NCBI GenBank assembly: GCA_016839815.1
Contig: JAEOTM010000171.1
Location: 1 to 63,473 of the forward strand
DNA from: Candidatus Hodarchaeota archaeon
GTDB lineage: Archaea; Asgardarchaeota; Heimdallarchaeia; Hodarchaeales; Hodarchaeaceae
DNA: 63,473 bases
Direction: 5' to 3'
Each line of letters begins with the position of its first letter. The stretch's first letter is position 1. The position numbers and the translations under genes are program-made. Shown here piece after piece: positions 35,033 through 43,442 of this stretch. The notes beneath the pieces are model-generated. The model made no database searches, was not told where the DNA came from, and saw nothing but the letters and a program-made list of their open reading frames with translations.

Positions 35033-35233
35033 TTAAACTTCCTCAACAGGTATATTTAAATTTTGTACGATCTGATTAGCTTCTTTGGGGGTTGTTTTGA
35101 ACGTATAAAGACGTTTTTTAGTTCTAAGTTTTAATTTTACAACATCTGAATCCTTTAATCGTTTCACATAGCAAACTGATGCTAAATCGAGTGTAGTCAT
35201 GAATTCTTCTTTGGATTTTAATTCTTCTGGCAA
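35033..35233 (-). CDS. rpl38e: Ribosomal protein eL38
   Basis: A 66-residue protein that follows eL38 from end to end: MPEELKSKEEFMTTL at the start, then the core VKLKLRTKKRLYTFKTTPKE, comparable with human RPL38 [20 protein letters not shown]. It is a small large-subunit protein found in eukaryotes, Asgard archaea and part of the TACK group. ATG start. It is about 80 nt downstream of nob1 on the same strand and convergent with UPF0147. Confidence 0.85.
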   Translation of the reverse strand: MPEELKSKEEFMTTLDLASVCYVKRLKDSDVVKLKLRTKKRLYTFKTTPKEANQIVQNLNIPVEEV

Positions 35234-35314
35234 GTTTGTTTCTTCCTAGGGGAATTTTACTTGTGAACGTCCTTTCTTGTAATGAATTTTTATTTTTACT
35301 TAATTTTTTTCCTC

Positions 35315-35845
35315 TCATTCCTTCAGAATGTCTTTAGAGTAGAACTGCTTTAATTCCCCCCCACAATCAGGACATCGTAAAATGGATGTTCGAAAGACCT
35401 TTTTACAACTTCTACATCGTAATTGAGTTTTCCTGATCTCTTTAATTTCTTTACCACTGAGGATACGTGTTTTTAGATTCAGGTGTGCGGCAACATTCTG
35501 CAAAGCAAGGTCATTCGTAACTACTACTCCATTTAACTGATATGATAAGGCTAGAACTTGAATATCCGTTTCAGAAAGACGTGTATTAGGGTCGATTTTC
35601 CTTAATCTTTTCTTAAATAGTTTTAAAGCCTGTAAATCGGGAACGATTACCTCTAATTTACTTTCTTGGCGCATAATATCCAAATTCATCTTTGATCGAA
35701 AATCTTTTAGCTCATCAATTACTGAATGTGTTGTTACAAATTTTTGTGCATTTATAGACTGAAGAATTGGGAAGTCTAGTCCGATAAAAACGGTAGAATC
35801 CAAAACATGAATTAACTGGGTTGAATTTTCCAATATCAGGCTCAA
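35315..35845 (-). CDS. nob1: Ribosome biogenesis endonuclease Nob1
   Basis: A 176-residue protein: a PIN nuclease domain (HVLDSTVFIGLD; TRLSETDIQVLALS; GVVVTNDLALQNVA, carrying the acidic residues) and a C-terminal zinc ribbon (CRSCKKVF...CPDCGGEL). Nob1 cleaves the 3' end of pre-16S rRNA. Size and domain order are those of archaeal Nob1. Its start overlaps the end of the NAD kinase gene by four bases, so the two are translationally coupled. Confidence 0.92.
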   Translation of the reverse strand: MSLILENSTQLIHVLDSTVFIGLDFPILQSINAQKFVTTHSVIDELKDFRSKMNLDIMRQESKLEVIVPDLQALKLFKKRLRKIDPNTRLSETDIQVLALSYQLNGVVVTNDLALQNVAAHLNLKTRILSGKEIKEIRKTQLRCRSCKKVFRTSILRCPDCGGELKQFYSKDILKE

Positions 35846-36702
35846 TCCCTAATTTCAGGATGAAGATGTTGTCTCCAACGTGAAGTGAAATGACGATGAC
35901 GAAAAAATTTAACTTTCTCTTGAGAGAGAGAAATTGAAAATTTCACAGGAGTGGTATATTCTATACTAATTTGTCCGTCGAAAACCATTTTTATTGGATT
36001 TATTCTCGTAGAGCAAATGATCTCAAGATTTCTAGATAAATCTAAAATTACAGGGCGAATAGCCAGATTTATTGGATTGATCCATGATATTATTAAACCA
36101 TGTAAGTTAGGATCCATGATACTACCCCCACTAGATAAATTGTGCCCTGTAGAACCTATTGGTGTTGCTATTATTATACCATCCGCTGATGAACCTGAGA
36201 TGACCTCATTATCCACTAATACCTTAAAGTCAATTGGTTTCAACAAATCTCCTGAAGTTATCAAGATTTCATTTATTGCAGATCCTTGAATTTGTCCATC
36301 CATTCTTGCAGCGATCTTTGTATGTTCTTCAAGCCGAAAATTACCTTGGAAAAATAATTTCAGAGAAGTTTCAATCTCATTTGCTTCAATTTCAGTCATA
36401 AACCCTTTTCTCCCCTTATTTATGGATAGTATTGGAACATGTGGTTTTGCTCGTGCAATTCTAAGGATTGTTCCATCTCCACCTATTGAGAAGATACAGT
36501 CTACATTCATCTCTTTGAGTGAAGCTTTGCGAAATCCAGGAATAAATTTCGGTCTATTGCTTTCGATATAATTGAAGAGTTCTGGATTTAACGAAAAAGA
36601 GATTGATTTACATTCTTCTAAGGAAATAATTGTATTAAGGATATCGATTGTATCTTCGCAAAGTACTTGGGAGAAAATACCAATTTGTGATACTTCCACC
36701 AA
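35842..36702 (-). CDS. nadK: NAD kinase
   Basis: A 286-residue kinase with IFSIGGDGTILRIAR (GGDGT motif), LSINKGRKGFMTEIE, and the later SADGIIIATPIGSTGHNLSSGG active-site region. It phosphorylates NAD to NADP. In many family members the second motif is NxGxxGFL; here it reads NKGRKGFM. ATG start. It lies between aIF5A and nob1 on the same strand, with a 4-nt overlap into nob1. Confidence 0.93.
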   Translation of the reverse strand: MVEVSQIGIFSQVLCEDTIDILNTIISLEECKSISFSLNPELFNYIESNRPKFIPGFRKASLKEMNVDCIFSIGGDGTILRIARAKPHVPILSINKGRKGFMTEIEANEIETSLKLFFQGNFRLEEHTKIAARMDGQIQGSAINEILITSGDLLKPIDFKVLVDNEVISGSSADGIIIATPIGSTGHNLSSGGSIMDPNLHGLIISWINPINLAIRPVILDLSRNLEIICSTRINPIKMVFDGQISIEYTTPVKFSISLSQEKVKFFRHRHFTSRWRQHLHPEIRD

Positions 36703-36734
36703 TTATTAAACAACCTTTTTTTCAGTCCGTCTTC

Positions 36735-37172
36735 TCAGTATTCCATCTCCCGCACAAGATTAATTTTTTTCCTGTCCATTACCACCCAATAATCAAGTTC
36801 TATACCCTTACCTGCCTCAAATAGTTCATTTAATTTAGATTTTAAATCGTCTTCTGTTGGAGAATCAACAACAAAGGTTTCATATGATTCATTATCCATT
36901 ACATGTACGAATCCTGTATTAGCTTCCACATTGGTTACTTGTCCTGTCTTCTTCTCTATAATAGGAACATTAACTCGTTTATCAACGGGAGAGATCAATT
37001 GTCGTTTTTGATTGTCAAATAGACCAACAATCATCATTCGCGCTTTTGCCGCACCATGTTTTCCAGGTTTGCTTTTGTCGATGGAAATAACACGACATGG
37101 TTCGTTTGAGTCAGGATCAATAATATATCTACCTACTTTGATTGTACCAATTTTTTTCGGTTCGTAAGCCAT
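36735..37172 (-). CDS. eif5a: Translation factor aIF5A
   Basis: A 145-residue protein. The hypusination loop DKSKPGKHGAAKARM holds the modified Lys38; the N-terminal SH3-like and C-terminal OB-fold strands (RMMIVGLFDNQKRQLISPVD; GIELDYWVVMDRKKIN) follow. aIF5A relieves ribosome stalling at difficult peptide bonds and needs deoxyhypusine/hypusine on that lysine. It is the first gene of the minus-strand cluster with nadK, nob1 and eL38. A TATA-like element lies near 37243-37254 and a GGTG precedes the ATG. Confidence 0.96.
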   Translation of the reverse strand: MAYEPKKIGTIKVGRYIIDPDSNEPCRVISIDKSKPGKHGAAKARMMIVGLFDNQKRQLISPVDKRVNVPIIEKKTGQVTNVEANTGFVHVMDNESYETFVVDSPTEDDLKSKLNELFEAGKGIELDYWVVMDRKKINLVREMEY

Positions 37173-37612
37173 GGAATAACACCTTTCCTGAATTTTAGCA
37201 AGAAATTAACATTTCTTCGACTTGAATCTGCTGAAGAAATACATAATTTAAATAGTTTTTAACTTCTTACTAGGTTTTACCTTCTTGAGGGAGGAAAGTG
37301 TGGCATTCAATTATCTGTCTTGGGATAGGGTTTTGTTCTAATTGCACTCAAACTTTTATTTTCAATTCATAGCTGATTGATTAGATGATTTGTGCTTATT
37401 AAGGCAACTTAGGGGTTTAGTAGAATTAATAAGTTCAAATTCATGCTTTCAGAATACTCCTTAAGAGAGCGGGTTTTGTTTGGATCCTAGGGAGACTTGT
37501 GATAATTTAAATCATAGATAAAACTCATTCTATTGTTTTTTACTTTAGTAGCCTAAACAAGGAAGAAAATTACCCTCTGAATCGTTAAATATACAAGGTA
37601 AAATCGAATAGA
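37173..37612. other. Divergent promoter region aIF5A / proteasome operon
   Basis: The spacer contains minus-strand promoter elements near 37243-37254 and a plus-strand TATA near 37585-37594. I see no RNA gene or ORF in the 300 nt between them. Confidence 0.5.
37585..37594 (+). promoter_or_regulatory. TATA box of the proteasome-exosome operon
   Basis: TTAAATATAC is centred about 23 nt before the ATG at 37613. Archaeal transcription starts roughly 25 nt beyond the TATA centre, so the first gene probably has a leaderless mRNA. Confidence 0.55.
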
Positions 37613-38395
37613 ATGACAGAGAAACGGAAAAAAAGTTCATACTTCAGGTGGATTGAGTTGTTTGCCCCAAAAGGTTTAGGTTATGATCGAGGGAGTACGA
37701 TTTTTAGCCCTGATGGACGATTGTTTCAGGTAGAGTACGCAATTGAGGCTGTTAAAAGGGGCACAACAGCTGTTGGCATTAAAACCGATGAAGGGTGTAT
37801 TCTTGTAGTACAGAAGAGATTACATAATACACTGATTGAAAAAGAAATGGTTAAGAAAATTTTTGCAATTGATGATCACATTGCTGTTGCTATTGCGGGA
37901 TTAACGGCTGATGCCCGAATATTAGTAAACCAAGCTCGAATTCAGGCACAAATTCATCAAATCACATATAAAGAATCAATTACAGTTGAAAATCTCACTC
38001 ATCGGATTGCTGATGTAAAGCAGGCTTATACACAGCATGCAGGTGTCCGGCCTTTCGGGGTATCCTTAATCATTGCTGGAGTGGATGAGATTAAAGGCCC
38101 TCAATTATATATGACAGAACCAAGTGGAAGTTATTGGGGATATCGTGCAGCCGTCATTGGATCTGGTACTCCGGTCATTGTAGAAGAATTAGAAAAATCT
38201 TACCCAGAAATCTCCAAAACTCTTCAAGAAGGAATTTTAATAGCACTTAAGGCTTTACAAAAAGTATCTGACGATATTCTCGATCCAGACATGGTAGAAA
38301 TTGCTGTCATTCCCACTACTGATCGAAAATTAAATTACTATGACTCGATAGATATATTAAATCTCATTGAGCAAATTAAGAATACAGAGGAATAG
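37613..38395 (+). CDS. psmA: Proteasome subunit alpha
   Basis: A 260-residue 20S proteasome alpha subunit. GYDRGSTIFSPDGRLFQVEY is the alpha-type N-terminal signature, followed by AIEAVKRGTTAVGIKT and RPFGVSLIIAGVDE. Alpha subunits form the outer gating rings. An N-terminal extension of about 20 residues (KRKKSSYFRWIELFAPKG) is longer than usual. It opens an operon of eleven genes; the next gene starts 2 nt after its stop. Confidence 0.96.
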   Translation: MTEKRKKSSYFRWIELFAPKGLGYDRGSTIFSPDGRLFQVEYAIEAVKRGTTAVGIKTDEGCILVVQKRLHNTLIEKEMVKKIFAIDDHIAVAIAGLTADARILVNQARIQAQIHQITYKESITVENLTHRIADVKQAYTQHAGVRPFGVSLIIAGVDEIKGPQLYMTEPSGSYWGYRAAVIGSGTPVIVEELEKSYPEISKTLQEGILIALKALQKVSDDILDPDMVEIAVIPTTDRKLNYYDSIDILNLIEQIKNTEE

Positions 38396-38397
38396 TC

Positions 38398-39132
38398 ATG
38401 TTACGAGATGCTAGAAGATTTGATCTTTCAGGAAAATCCGTTGTACGAGCGAAGTTCGAAGGAAATAGGTTTGAACTAATAGTCAATCCCGAACTTGCCT
38501 TAAAATACAAGATGGGTCTCCTTGATGAATCAACCACGATTGGAGACATACTCGAAGTAGATGAGATTTTTGAAAATGCTAGTAAGGGCGAACGAGCATC
38601 TGAAGAAATTTTGGATCATTGTTTTCAAACGACCAATTTTAATGAAATAGTAGAAAAAATCCTGATTAAAGGAGAGCTAAACTTAACAGCAGAGCAAAGA
38701 CAAGAATTTTTTGAGAAAAAGAGGAAACAGATAGTAAATTTACTTGCCAAAACCTGTATTAATCCTAAAACAAGAATTCCTCATCCCCCATTACGATTAG
38801 AAAATGCAATGAAAGAAGCTAAAGTAATGGTTGATCCATCGAAGTCGGCAGAAGAGCAAGTAAAAACAATTATTGTCGAACTTCGAAAAGTAATTCCAAT
38901 TAGTATGGAAACCGTGAAACTTGCCGTTCAAATACCACCTGAATACACTGGAAAGGCATATGGTGAAATTAAACGTAAAGGACAAATTGAGAAGGATGAA
39001 TGGCAGAAAGATGGTTCTTGGATTGCAGTTGTGAGTGTAGCAGCAGGAGTACAAGGGGAGTTTATGGAGATGGTTCAAGGAATGACTAAGGGTCGTTCTG
39101 AAATTAAAGTCCTTGAAAGAATTAGATTATGA
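38398..39132 (+). CDS. Ribosome maturation protein SBDS
   Basis: A 244-residue protein with the three SBDS domains: N-terminal FYSH-like (LIVNPELALKYKMG, ASKGERASEEIL), central (LTAEQRQEFFEKKRKQIVN, NPKTRIPHPPLRLENAMKEA) and C-terminal ferredoxin-like (AGVQGEFMEMVQGMTKGRSE). SBDS helps release aIF6 from the large subunit. It begins 2 nt after psmA, and its stop is 16 nt before the rrp4 start, as in the conserved archaeal superoperon. Confidence 0.95.
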   Translation: MLRDARRFDLSGKSVVRAKFEGNRFELIVNPELALKYKMGLLDESTTIGDILEVDEIFENASKGERASEEILDHCFQTTNFNEIVEKILIKGELNLTAEQRQEFFEKKRKQIVNLLAKTCINPKTRIPHPPLRLENAMKEAKVMVDPSKSAEEQVKTIIVELRKVIPISMETVKLAVQIPPEYTGKAYGEIKRKGQIEKDEWQKDGSWIAVVSVAAGVQGEFMEMVQGMTKGRSEIKVLERIRL

Positions 39133-39148
39133 TAATAAAGTGATAAAA

Positions 39149-39856
39149 ATGACAATTTTAGTAAGTAAAAACCAGCTGGTTGTACCAGGTGAAGTCCTCG
39201 CACGTGGATCTGGAGTCAATGTTGCGGGTGGAGTATATCGGAAAAAAAACAAGGGAGAAACAGAAATTATAGCCTCTATGATTGGATTAGTAAAAATACG
39301 GAAAGATAGCGTTGGTGTCGTTCCTTTAGAAGGCTGTTATATCCCTTTAGAGGGAGATATTATTATTGGGAAAATTGTAAAAGTGGGGATAACCTCATGG
39401 AACGTTGATATACGTGGTCCTTATGTAGGTGCGCTCAGAGTGAATAGTGTTCTAGATAGGGATTTTGATTCTCTTAGAGAAAGCCTTGAGCAAGTTTTGA
39501 ATTATGGAGATGTAATAAAAGCTCAGATTACATATTTTGATCGAACTAGAGACCCTGTCCTTACAATGCAAGGACGAGGACTTCGAAAATTGACCCATGG
39601 GAGATTGATCGAAGTCGATCCAGTAAAAATACCACGAATAATTGGTAAGAAAGGTAGTATGATTCAATTATTAAAAAATATGACCAATGCTCAGATTATC
39701 GTTGGTCAAAATGGACGTATTGTAGTTTCTGCTAATTCTGTGGAGAAAGAAAATTTGGTGATTCGCGCCATTCGCAAGATTGAGGCCGAAGCTCATACGA
39801 GTGGACTTACGGATAGAATTCGTGCTTATTTAGATGCTGAAAAAGCGAAGTTATGA
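39149..39856 (+). CDS. rrp4: Exosome RNA-binding subunit Rrp4
   Basis: About 235 residues: N-terminal domain (NQLVVPGEVLARGSG), S1 domain (GDIIIGKIVKVGITSWNVDI) and KH domain (IIGKKGSMIQLLKNMTNAQI with GKKG). Rrp4 caps the exosome and binds substrate RNA. The frame is open to a TTG inside SBDS, but ATG at 39149 gives MTILVSKNQLVVPGE, the usual N-terminus. It is followed by rrp41 16 nt later. Confidence 0.95.
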   Translation: MTILVSKNQLVVPGEVLARGSGVNVAGGVYRKKNKGETEIIASMIGLVKIRKDSVGVVPLEGCYIPLEGDIIIGKIVKVGITSWNVDIRGPYVGALRVNSVLDRDFDSLRESLEQVLNYGDVIKAQITYFDRTRDPVLTMQGRGLRKLTHGRLIEVDPVKIPRIIGKKGSMIQLLKNMTNAQIIVGQNGRIVVSANSVEKENLVIRAIRKIEAEAHTSGLTDRIRAYLDAEKAKL

Positions 39857-39872
39857 TAAAGGTTGATATTAG

Positions 39873-40628
39873 ATGACACAAGAAAAAACATCTCTCCTTT
39901 TAGATGATGGACGACGTTTAGATGGAAGAGAACTTCATGAATTACGTCCAATTACTATGCGAAGTAGTGTTTTGGACAGAGCAGATGGAAGTTGTTATCT
40001 CACATGGGGTAATAATAAAATAATTTGTGCAGTATACGGCCCTAGGGAATTGCACCCAAAACATTTGGCAAAACCCGATCGTGCAATTGTCCGTGTTGAA
40101 TATCGGTTGGCTACATTTTCTGTTAACGAGCGGAAAAGTCCTGCACCAAGACGTAGAGAATATGAATTAAGTAAATTGATTAAAGAATCTTTAGATGCTG
40201 TTTTATTCTTAGAAAAGTTTCCAAATGGCACCATTGATGTTTTCATCACTGTATTAGATGCAGATGGAGGCACACGATGTGCCGCATTAACCGCAGCATC
40301 AATAGCACTTGCCGATGCAGGGATTCCGATGAAAGGATTCGTAACAGGATGTGCTGTGGGTAAAGTCGCCGATAAAATGGTTGTAGATTTGTCAGATGTC
40401 GAAGATAAGGATGGACAAGGTGATATGCCAGTAGCTATGAACTACAATACTGGAGAAATCACTTTACTTCAATGTGATGGTGAATTCACAGCTGATGAAG
40501 TCAAAGAAGGATTATCACTAGCAATTCAAGCAATAGGTGATGTTTACAAAATGCAAAAAGAGGCGATATTGGCCAAATACACCCAAATCGAGGGTGCTAT
40601 AGAAGATTTCGGAGAAGAAGAGGAATAG
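39873..40628 (+). CDS. rrp41: Exosome catalytic subunit Rrp41
   Basis: A 251-residue RNase PH-family protein. RLDGRELHELRPITMRSSVL, RADGSCYLTWGNNKIICAVYGPREL and LDADGGTRCAALTAASIALA are the conserved segments; the last includes the phosphorolytic-site region. Rrp41 is the active subunit of the archaeal exosome hexamer. A short acidic tail (IEDFGEEEE) is present. ATG start; rrp42 begins 11 nt downstream. Confidence 0.96.
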   Translation: MTQEKTSLLLDDGRRLDGRELHELRPITMRSSVLDRADGSCYLTWGNNKIICAVYGPRELHPKHLAKPDRAIVRVEYRLATFSVNERKSPAPRRREYELSKLIKESLDAVLFLEKFPNGTIDVFITVLDADGGTRCAALTAASIALADAGIPMKGFVTGCAVGKVADKMVVDLSDVEDKDGQGDMPVAMNYNTGEITLLQCDGEFTADEVKEGLSLAIQAIGDVYKMQKEAILAKYTQIEGAIEDFGEEEE

Positions 40629-40639
40629 GTGAAGATCTC

Positions 40640-41494
40640 ATGCGTTCAGAAGCAATAATTGGTGTTTTAGAAAAGCAATACGTGACTAAGTTACTTGAAA
40701 AAGGAAAAAGAGTTGATGGGAGAAAGTTATTAGAAAGTAGACCTATACAAATCGTGCCAAATGTGATTAAAAAGGCAGAAGGATCTGCAATGGTTAAATG
40801 GGGAGAGACTGTAATCCTAGCTGGAGTGAAGGCACAACTTGGTTCTCCGTTTCCTGATACTCCAAATGACGGAGTTATTACTGTAAATGCAGAAGTTTCA
40901 CCAATCTCATCACCAACTAATGAAAGTGGTCCTCCAGGCCCCCGTGCCGTTGAGTTAGCCCGTGTTGTCGATCGTGGTATTCGTGAAAGTAAGGTAATAC
41001 CTATGAAGGATCCTAAACTCTGTGTAATTCCCGGAAAAAAAGTTTGGATACTTTTTGTTGATGTGTACATTCTCGATGATGGTGGAAACTTATTTGATGC
41101 TGCAGCTCTTGGTGCTATGGCAGCTATTGCAAATACACGACTGAAAAAAGTCATAATTGATGAAGATCTTGAAGAAGTAACACTTTCGGAAGAAACTGAA
41201 CCACTTCCAAGAAATGGGTCAGTTGCAAGTCTTACTTTTGCAAAAATAAATGATACAATTGTGTACGATCCCAATCTCCTAGAGGATATGGGAAAAGATG
41301 CACGCTTCTCTCTGGCTATGACTGACAAAGGGATAATTTGTTCGATGCAGAAAGGAGAGGCAGGAATGTTCAGCGAGGAAGAATTTCATAAGATCTTAGA
41401 TCAAAGCTCTTCGTTAGTAGCGCCACTGCTTAAAAAGATTGAAGAAAGTTCTCAATTCCCTGAAATGAACGAGATGTACAAATTTGATTTTTAA
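40640..41494 (+). CDS. rrp42: Exosome subunit Rrp42
   Basis: A 284-residue RNase PH-family protein: GKRVDGRKLLESRPIQIVPN, GSAMVKWGETVILAGVKAQL and VYILDDGGNLFDAAALGAMA. The active-site residues of Rrp41 are not conserved here, as expected for the structural partner. Together with Rrp41 and Rrp4 it makes the core 3'-5' exosome. It ends 50 nt before eL43. Confidence 0.96.
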   Translation: MRSEAIIGVLEKQYVTKLLEKGKRVDGRKLLESRPIQIVPNVIKKAEGSAMVKWGETVILAGVKAQLGSPFPDTPNDGVITVNAEVSPISSPTNESGPPGPRAVELARVVDRGIRESKVIPMKDPKLCVIPGKKVWILFVDVYILDDGGNLFDAAALGAMAAIANTRLKKVIIDEDLEEVTLSEETEPLPRNGSVASLTFAKINDTIVYDPNLLEDMGKDARFSLAMTDKGIICSMQKGEAGMFSEEEFHKILDQSSSLVAPLLKKIEESSQFPEMNEMYKFDF

Positions 41495-41544
41495 CCCTCA
41501 AAAGGTAAAAAACAGACACTTAAAACAGGAAATTTGGTGGTAAA

Positions 41545-41820
41545 ATGGGTCGAACTAAGAAAGTAGGTTCAACTGGACGTTTCGGTACTCGCTATGGAGC
41601 TACTATTCGTAAACGAGTTAAGAAAATTGAACAAGACTCAAAGAGATTTCATAATTGTCCCTCTTGCGATTCCCTGAAAGTTAAACGAGTATCTATCGGA
41701 ATTTGGGAATGCAAATTCTGTGGATTCAGATTTACAGGTGGATCATGGGCTCCAGAAACCCCCGGAGGAAAAATCGCTCAGAGAACAGCGAAACGTCTAG
41801 CCACACAAACTGATTCCTAA
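41545..41820 (+). CDS. rpl37ae: Ribosomal protein eL43 (L37Ae)
   Basis: A 91-residue large-subunit protein: KKVGSTGRFGTRYGATIRKR, zinc ribbon CPSCDSLKVKRVSIGIWEC then CKFCGFRFTGGSW. Its place after rrp42 is the common archaeal order. In many archaea rpoP comes next, but here the 44-nt gap leaves no room for it. Confidence 0.96.
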   Translation: MGRTKKVGSTGRFGTRYGATIRKRVKKIEQDSKRFHNCPSCDSLKVKRVSIGIWECKFCGFRFTGGSWAPETPGGKIAQRTAKRLATQTDS

Positions 41821-41863
41821 GTAAACCCCGTTTTTCGTGAGAATTTCAATGAAATGAGGTATT

Positions 41864-42436
41864 ATGGCTGAAATTGAGAGGGGAATTACTTCTAATTTAC
41901 TGATAACCACATCCCATAATCCTTCTCACTTTCTTCGCCGTGTATGTAAATTACTCTCTTTTTCCCTTCCTGCATCCCAGCGAATTAATAGAGGATCATT
42001 GAGTCTTAAGGAAATTCGAAATTATTGTTGGAATATTGGTATCCATAAACTCTTGATTGTTAAGGGTTCCAAGAAGAATGATTCTGTTTCTCTTAGTTGT
42101 TATGATTTTCGACGTTCAACTCAGCTGATTAATATTGAAGTAACTTTGATGGATTTCAATTTCCCTAAAAAAGGAGATAAAGATACAAGAATTGAAAGCA
42201 AAATTAATGTAATCGAATTTCCTCCAAAACTTCCAGTTTCGCTAAAAGAGGCCGTTCTCAAATTTATAAATCCTTTAAATGACTCTACAATGAAGAAAAT
42301 ATCGAAATCAAATGTTTTGATTAGAATTAATAGTTTCTCTGACGGAAAACTTCAAGGTCAAGTAATTAATACTAATCTTAATAGGAAAATTCCTCTCTAT
42401 TCATTCTATGCCAGCCAGATTCATGAGGTGATCTAA
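41864..42436 (+). CDS. Brix-domain protein (Imp4-like)
   Basis: A 190-residue protein at the place where archaea encode the short Brix/Imp4-like ribosome-biogenesis factor. LLITTSHNPSHFLRRVCKLL resembles the Brix N-terminal motif (TSR-P-x2-RxF-type), and LSLKEIRNYCWNIGIHKLLI follows the pattern. The family is thought to bind pre-rRNA. ATG start; its stop overlaps the start region of the Pcc1 gene. Confidence 0.85.
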   Translation: MAEIERGITSNLLITTSHNPSHFLRRVCKLLSFSLPASQRINRGSLSLKEIRNYCWNIGIHKLLIVKGSKKNDSVSLSCYDFRRSTQLINIEVTLMDFNFPKKGDKDTRIESKINVIEFPPKLPVSLKEAVLKFINPLNDSTMKKISKSNVLIRINSFSDGKLQGQVINTNLNRKIPLYSFYASQIHEVI

Positions 42437-42705
42437 TGAAAAACAGAGTCTCTATCAAAACCACAGTCCAGCTTGATTCACTAGATGAAGCTGATTTTAT
42501 GTATAATTCCTTAATTCCTGAAGTTAAAGATCATCATTTCGAAAGATCACAAATCTTAATGGAATTGGAAGGCTCTTCCCTCATTTTTACAGTTAACTCA
42601 CTGGATATCACTGCGGCAAAAGCGAACATTTCATCGGTACTTAGATGGATTTCTTTGGTAACTGAATTAATTCAGATTATCCCGGAGAAAATTGTAAATA
42701 CTTAA
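42436..42705 (+). CDS. pcc1: KEOPS subunit Pcc1
   Basis: An 89-residue protein with the CTAG/Pcc1 pattern, LDSLDEADFMYNSLIPEV, then SSLIFTVNSLDITAAKANIS and LRWISLVTELIQI. Pcc1 is the dimerisation subunit of KEOPS, which makes t6A37 in tRNA. It overlaps the end of the Brix gene and precedes prefoldin beta, the usual order. Confidence 0.88.
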   Translation: MKNRVSIKTTVQLDSLDEADFMYNSLIPEVKDHHFERSQILMELEGSSLIFTVNSLDITAAKANISSVLRWISLVTELIQIIPEKIVNT

Positions 42706-42739
42706 AATAAAACAACATAAATTAAGAGGAAAATGAAAA

Positions 42740-43084
42740 ATGGCACTCCCTGAACTCTCACCCGCTCAACAAGAACAGTTAGTAAGATATCGAACTCTCG
42801 AACAGAATATTCAGAATCTTCGGATTCAATTAACTGAAATTGATCGAGCTTTGTCAGAAATTGAGCTTACTAAAAAGGAGTTAGAGAAACTCGAAGGAGA
42901 AACACAAGTCTGGAAAGCTGTTGGAGGTGTAATGTTCCCAAAAAAAGCTCAAGATGTGTTAAATGAATTAAATGAGAAGGGCGAATTGCTTGAAATTCAG
43001 AAAAAGGGATTATCTTCGCAAGAGAAACAGAATGTTGAACGTTTTGAAGAATTACAGAAGAAATTAAGTCAGGATCTTGGATAA
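42740..43084 (+). CDS. pfdB: Prefoldin subunit beta
   Basis: A 114-residue coiled-coil protein: LSPAQQEQLVRYRTLEQNIQ, then the helix-hairpin ELTKKELEKLEGETQVWKAV with GGVMFPKKAQDVL forming the beta hairpin, and a second long helix. Prefoldin beta assembles with alpha subunits into the jellyfish-like holdase that passes unfolded proteins to the thermosome. ATG start after an AGAGGAAAA. Confidence 0.93.
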   Translation: MALPELSPAQQEQLVRYRTLEQNIQNLRIQLTEIDRALSEIELTKKELEKLEGETQVWKAVGGVMFPKKAQDVLNELNEKGELLEIQKKGLSSQEKQNVERFEELQKKLSQDLG

Positions 43085-43126
43085 TCAAACTTTACTAACT
43101 CATTTTCCCCGATTGATTAGGTCAGG

Positions 43127-43432
43127 TTGATTATTTTGTCTTCATTGAATCCTGATGACTTGCTTGAATATCTATACGAGGAAATTACAACATTTTTGGT
43201 TAAAGAAGCGGGGGAGGAATTAGGACATAATGAAATTGATATAACTTTAAAAAGTACAGAGAAGGGAGAAATAAATATTGAGATCAGTTTGGTCATTGAA
43301 CTGACAGCATTCTCTAATATTAATGCAGAAGAGCTTTCAAAAAAAGCAATTTCATACGCTGAAGTAATCGCAGATAAGCATTGTCCTCCTCTAGTAAAAT
43401 TACAGGTCTCGGAACGAAAAAATAGTCAATAG
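43127..43432 (+). CDS. DUF3194-family protein
   Basis: A 101-residue protein in the position of the archaeal DUF3194 gene, right after prefoldin beta. Sequence elements VKEAGEELGHNEIDITLKS and ISLVIELTAFSNINAEELSK fit that family as I remember it. No function is established. TTG at 43127 or TTG at 43136 could be the start; a GTCAGG precedes both. Confidence 0.72.
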   Translation: MIILSSLNPDDLLEYLYEEITTFLVKEAGEELGHNEIDITLKSTEKGEINIEISLVIELTAFSNINAEELSKKAISYAEVIADKHCPPLVKLQVSERKNSQ

Positions 43433-43442
43433 TTGTCCTGGT

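Noticed and set aside
34825..35079. 84-codon frame overlapping UPF0147 and eL38
   Set aside because: Runs across two recognised genes in another frame; composition is random-like.
40597..41328. 243-codon frame antisense to rrp42
   Set aside because: Serine-rich shadow of a highly conserved exosome gene.
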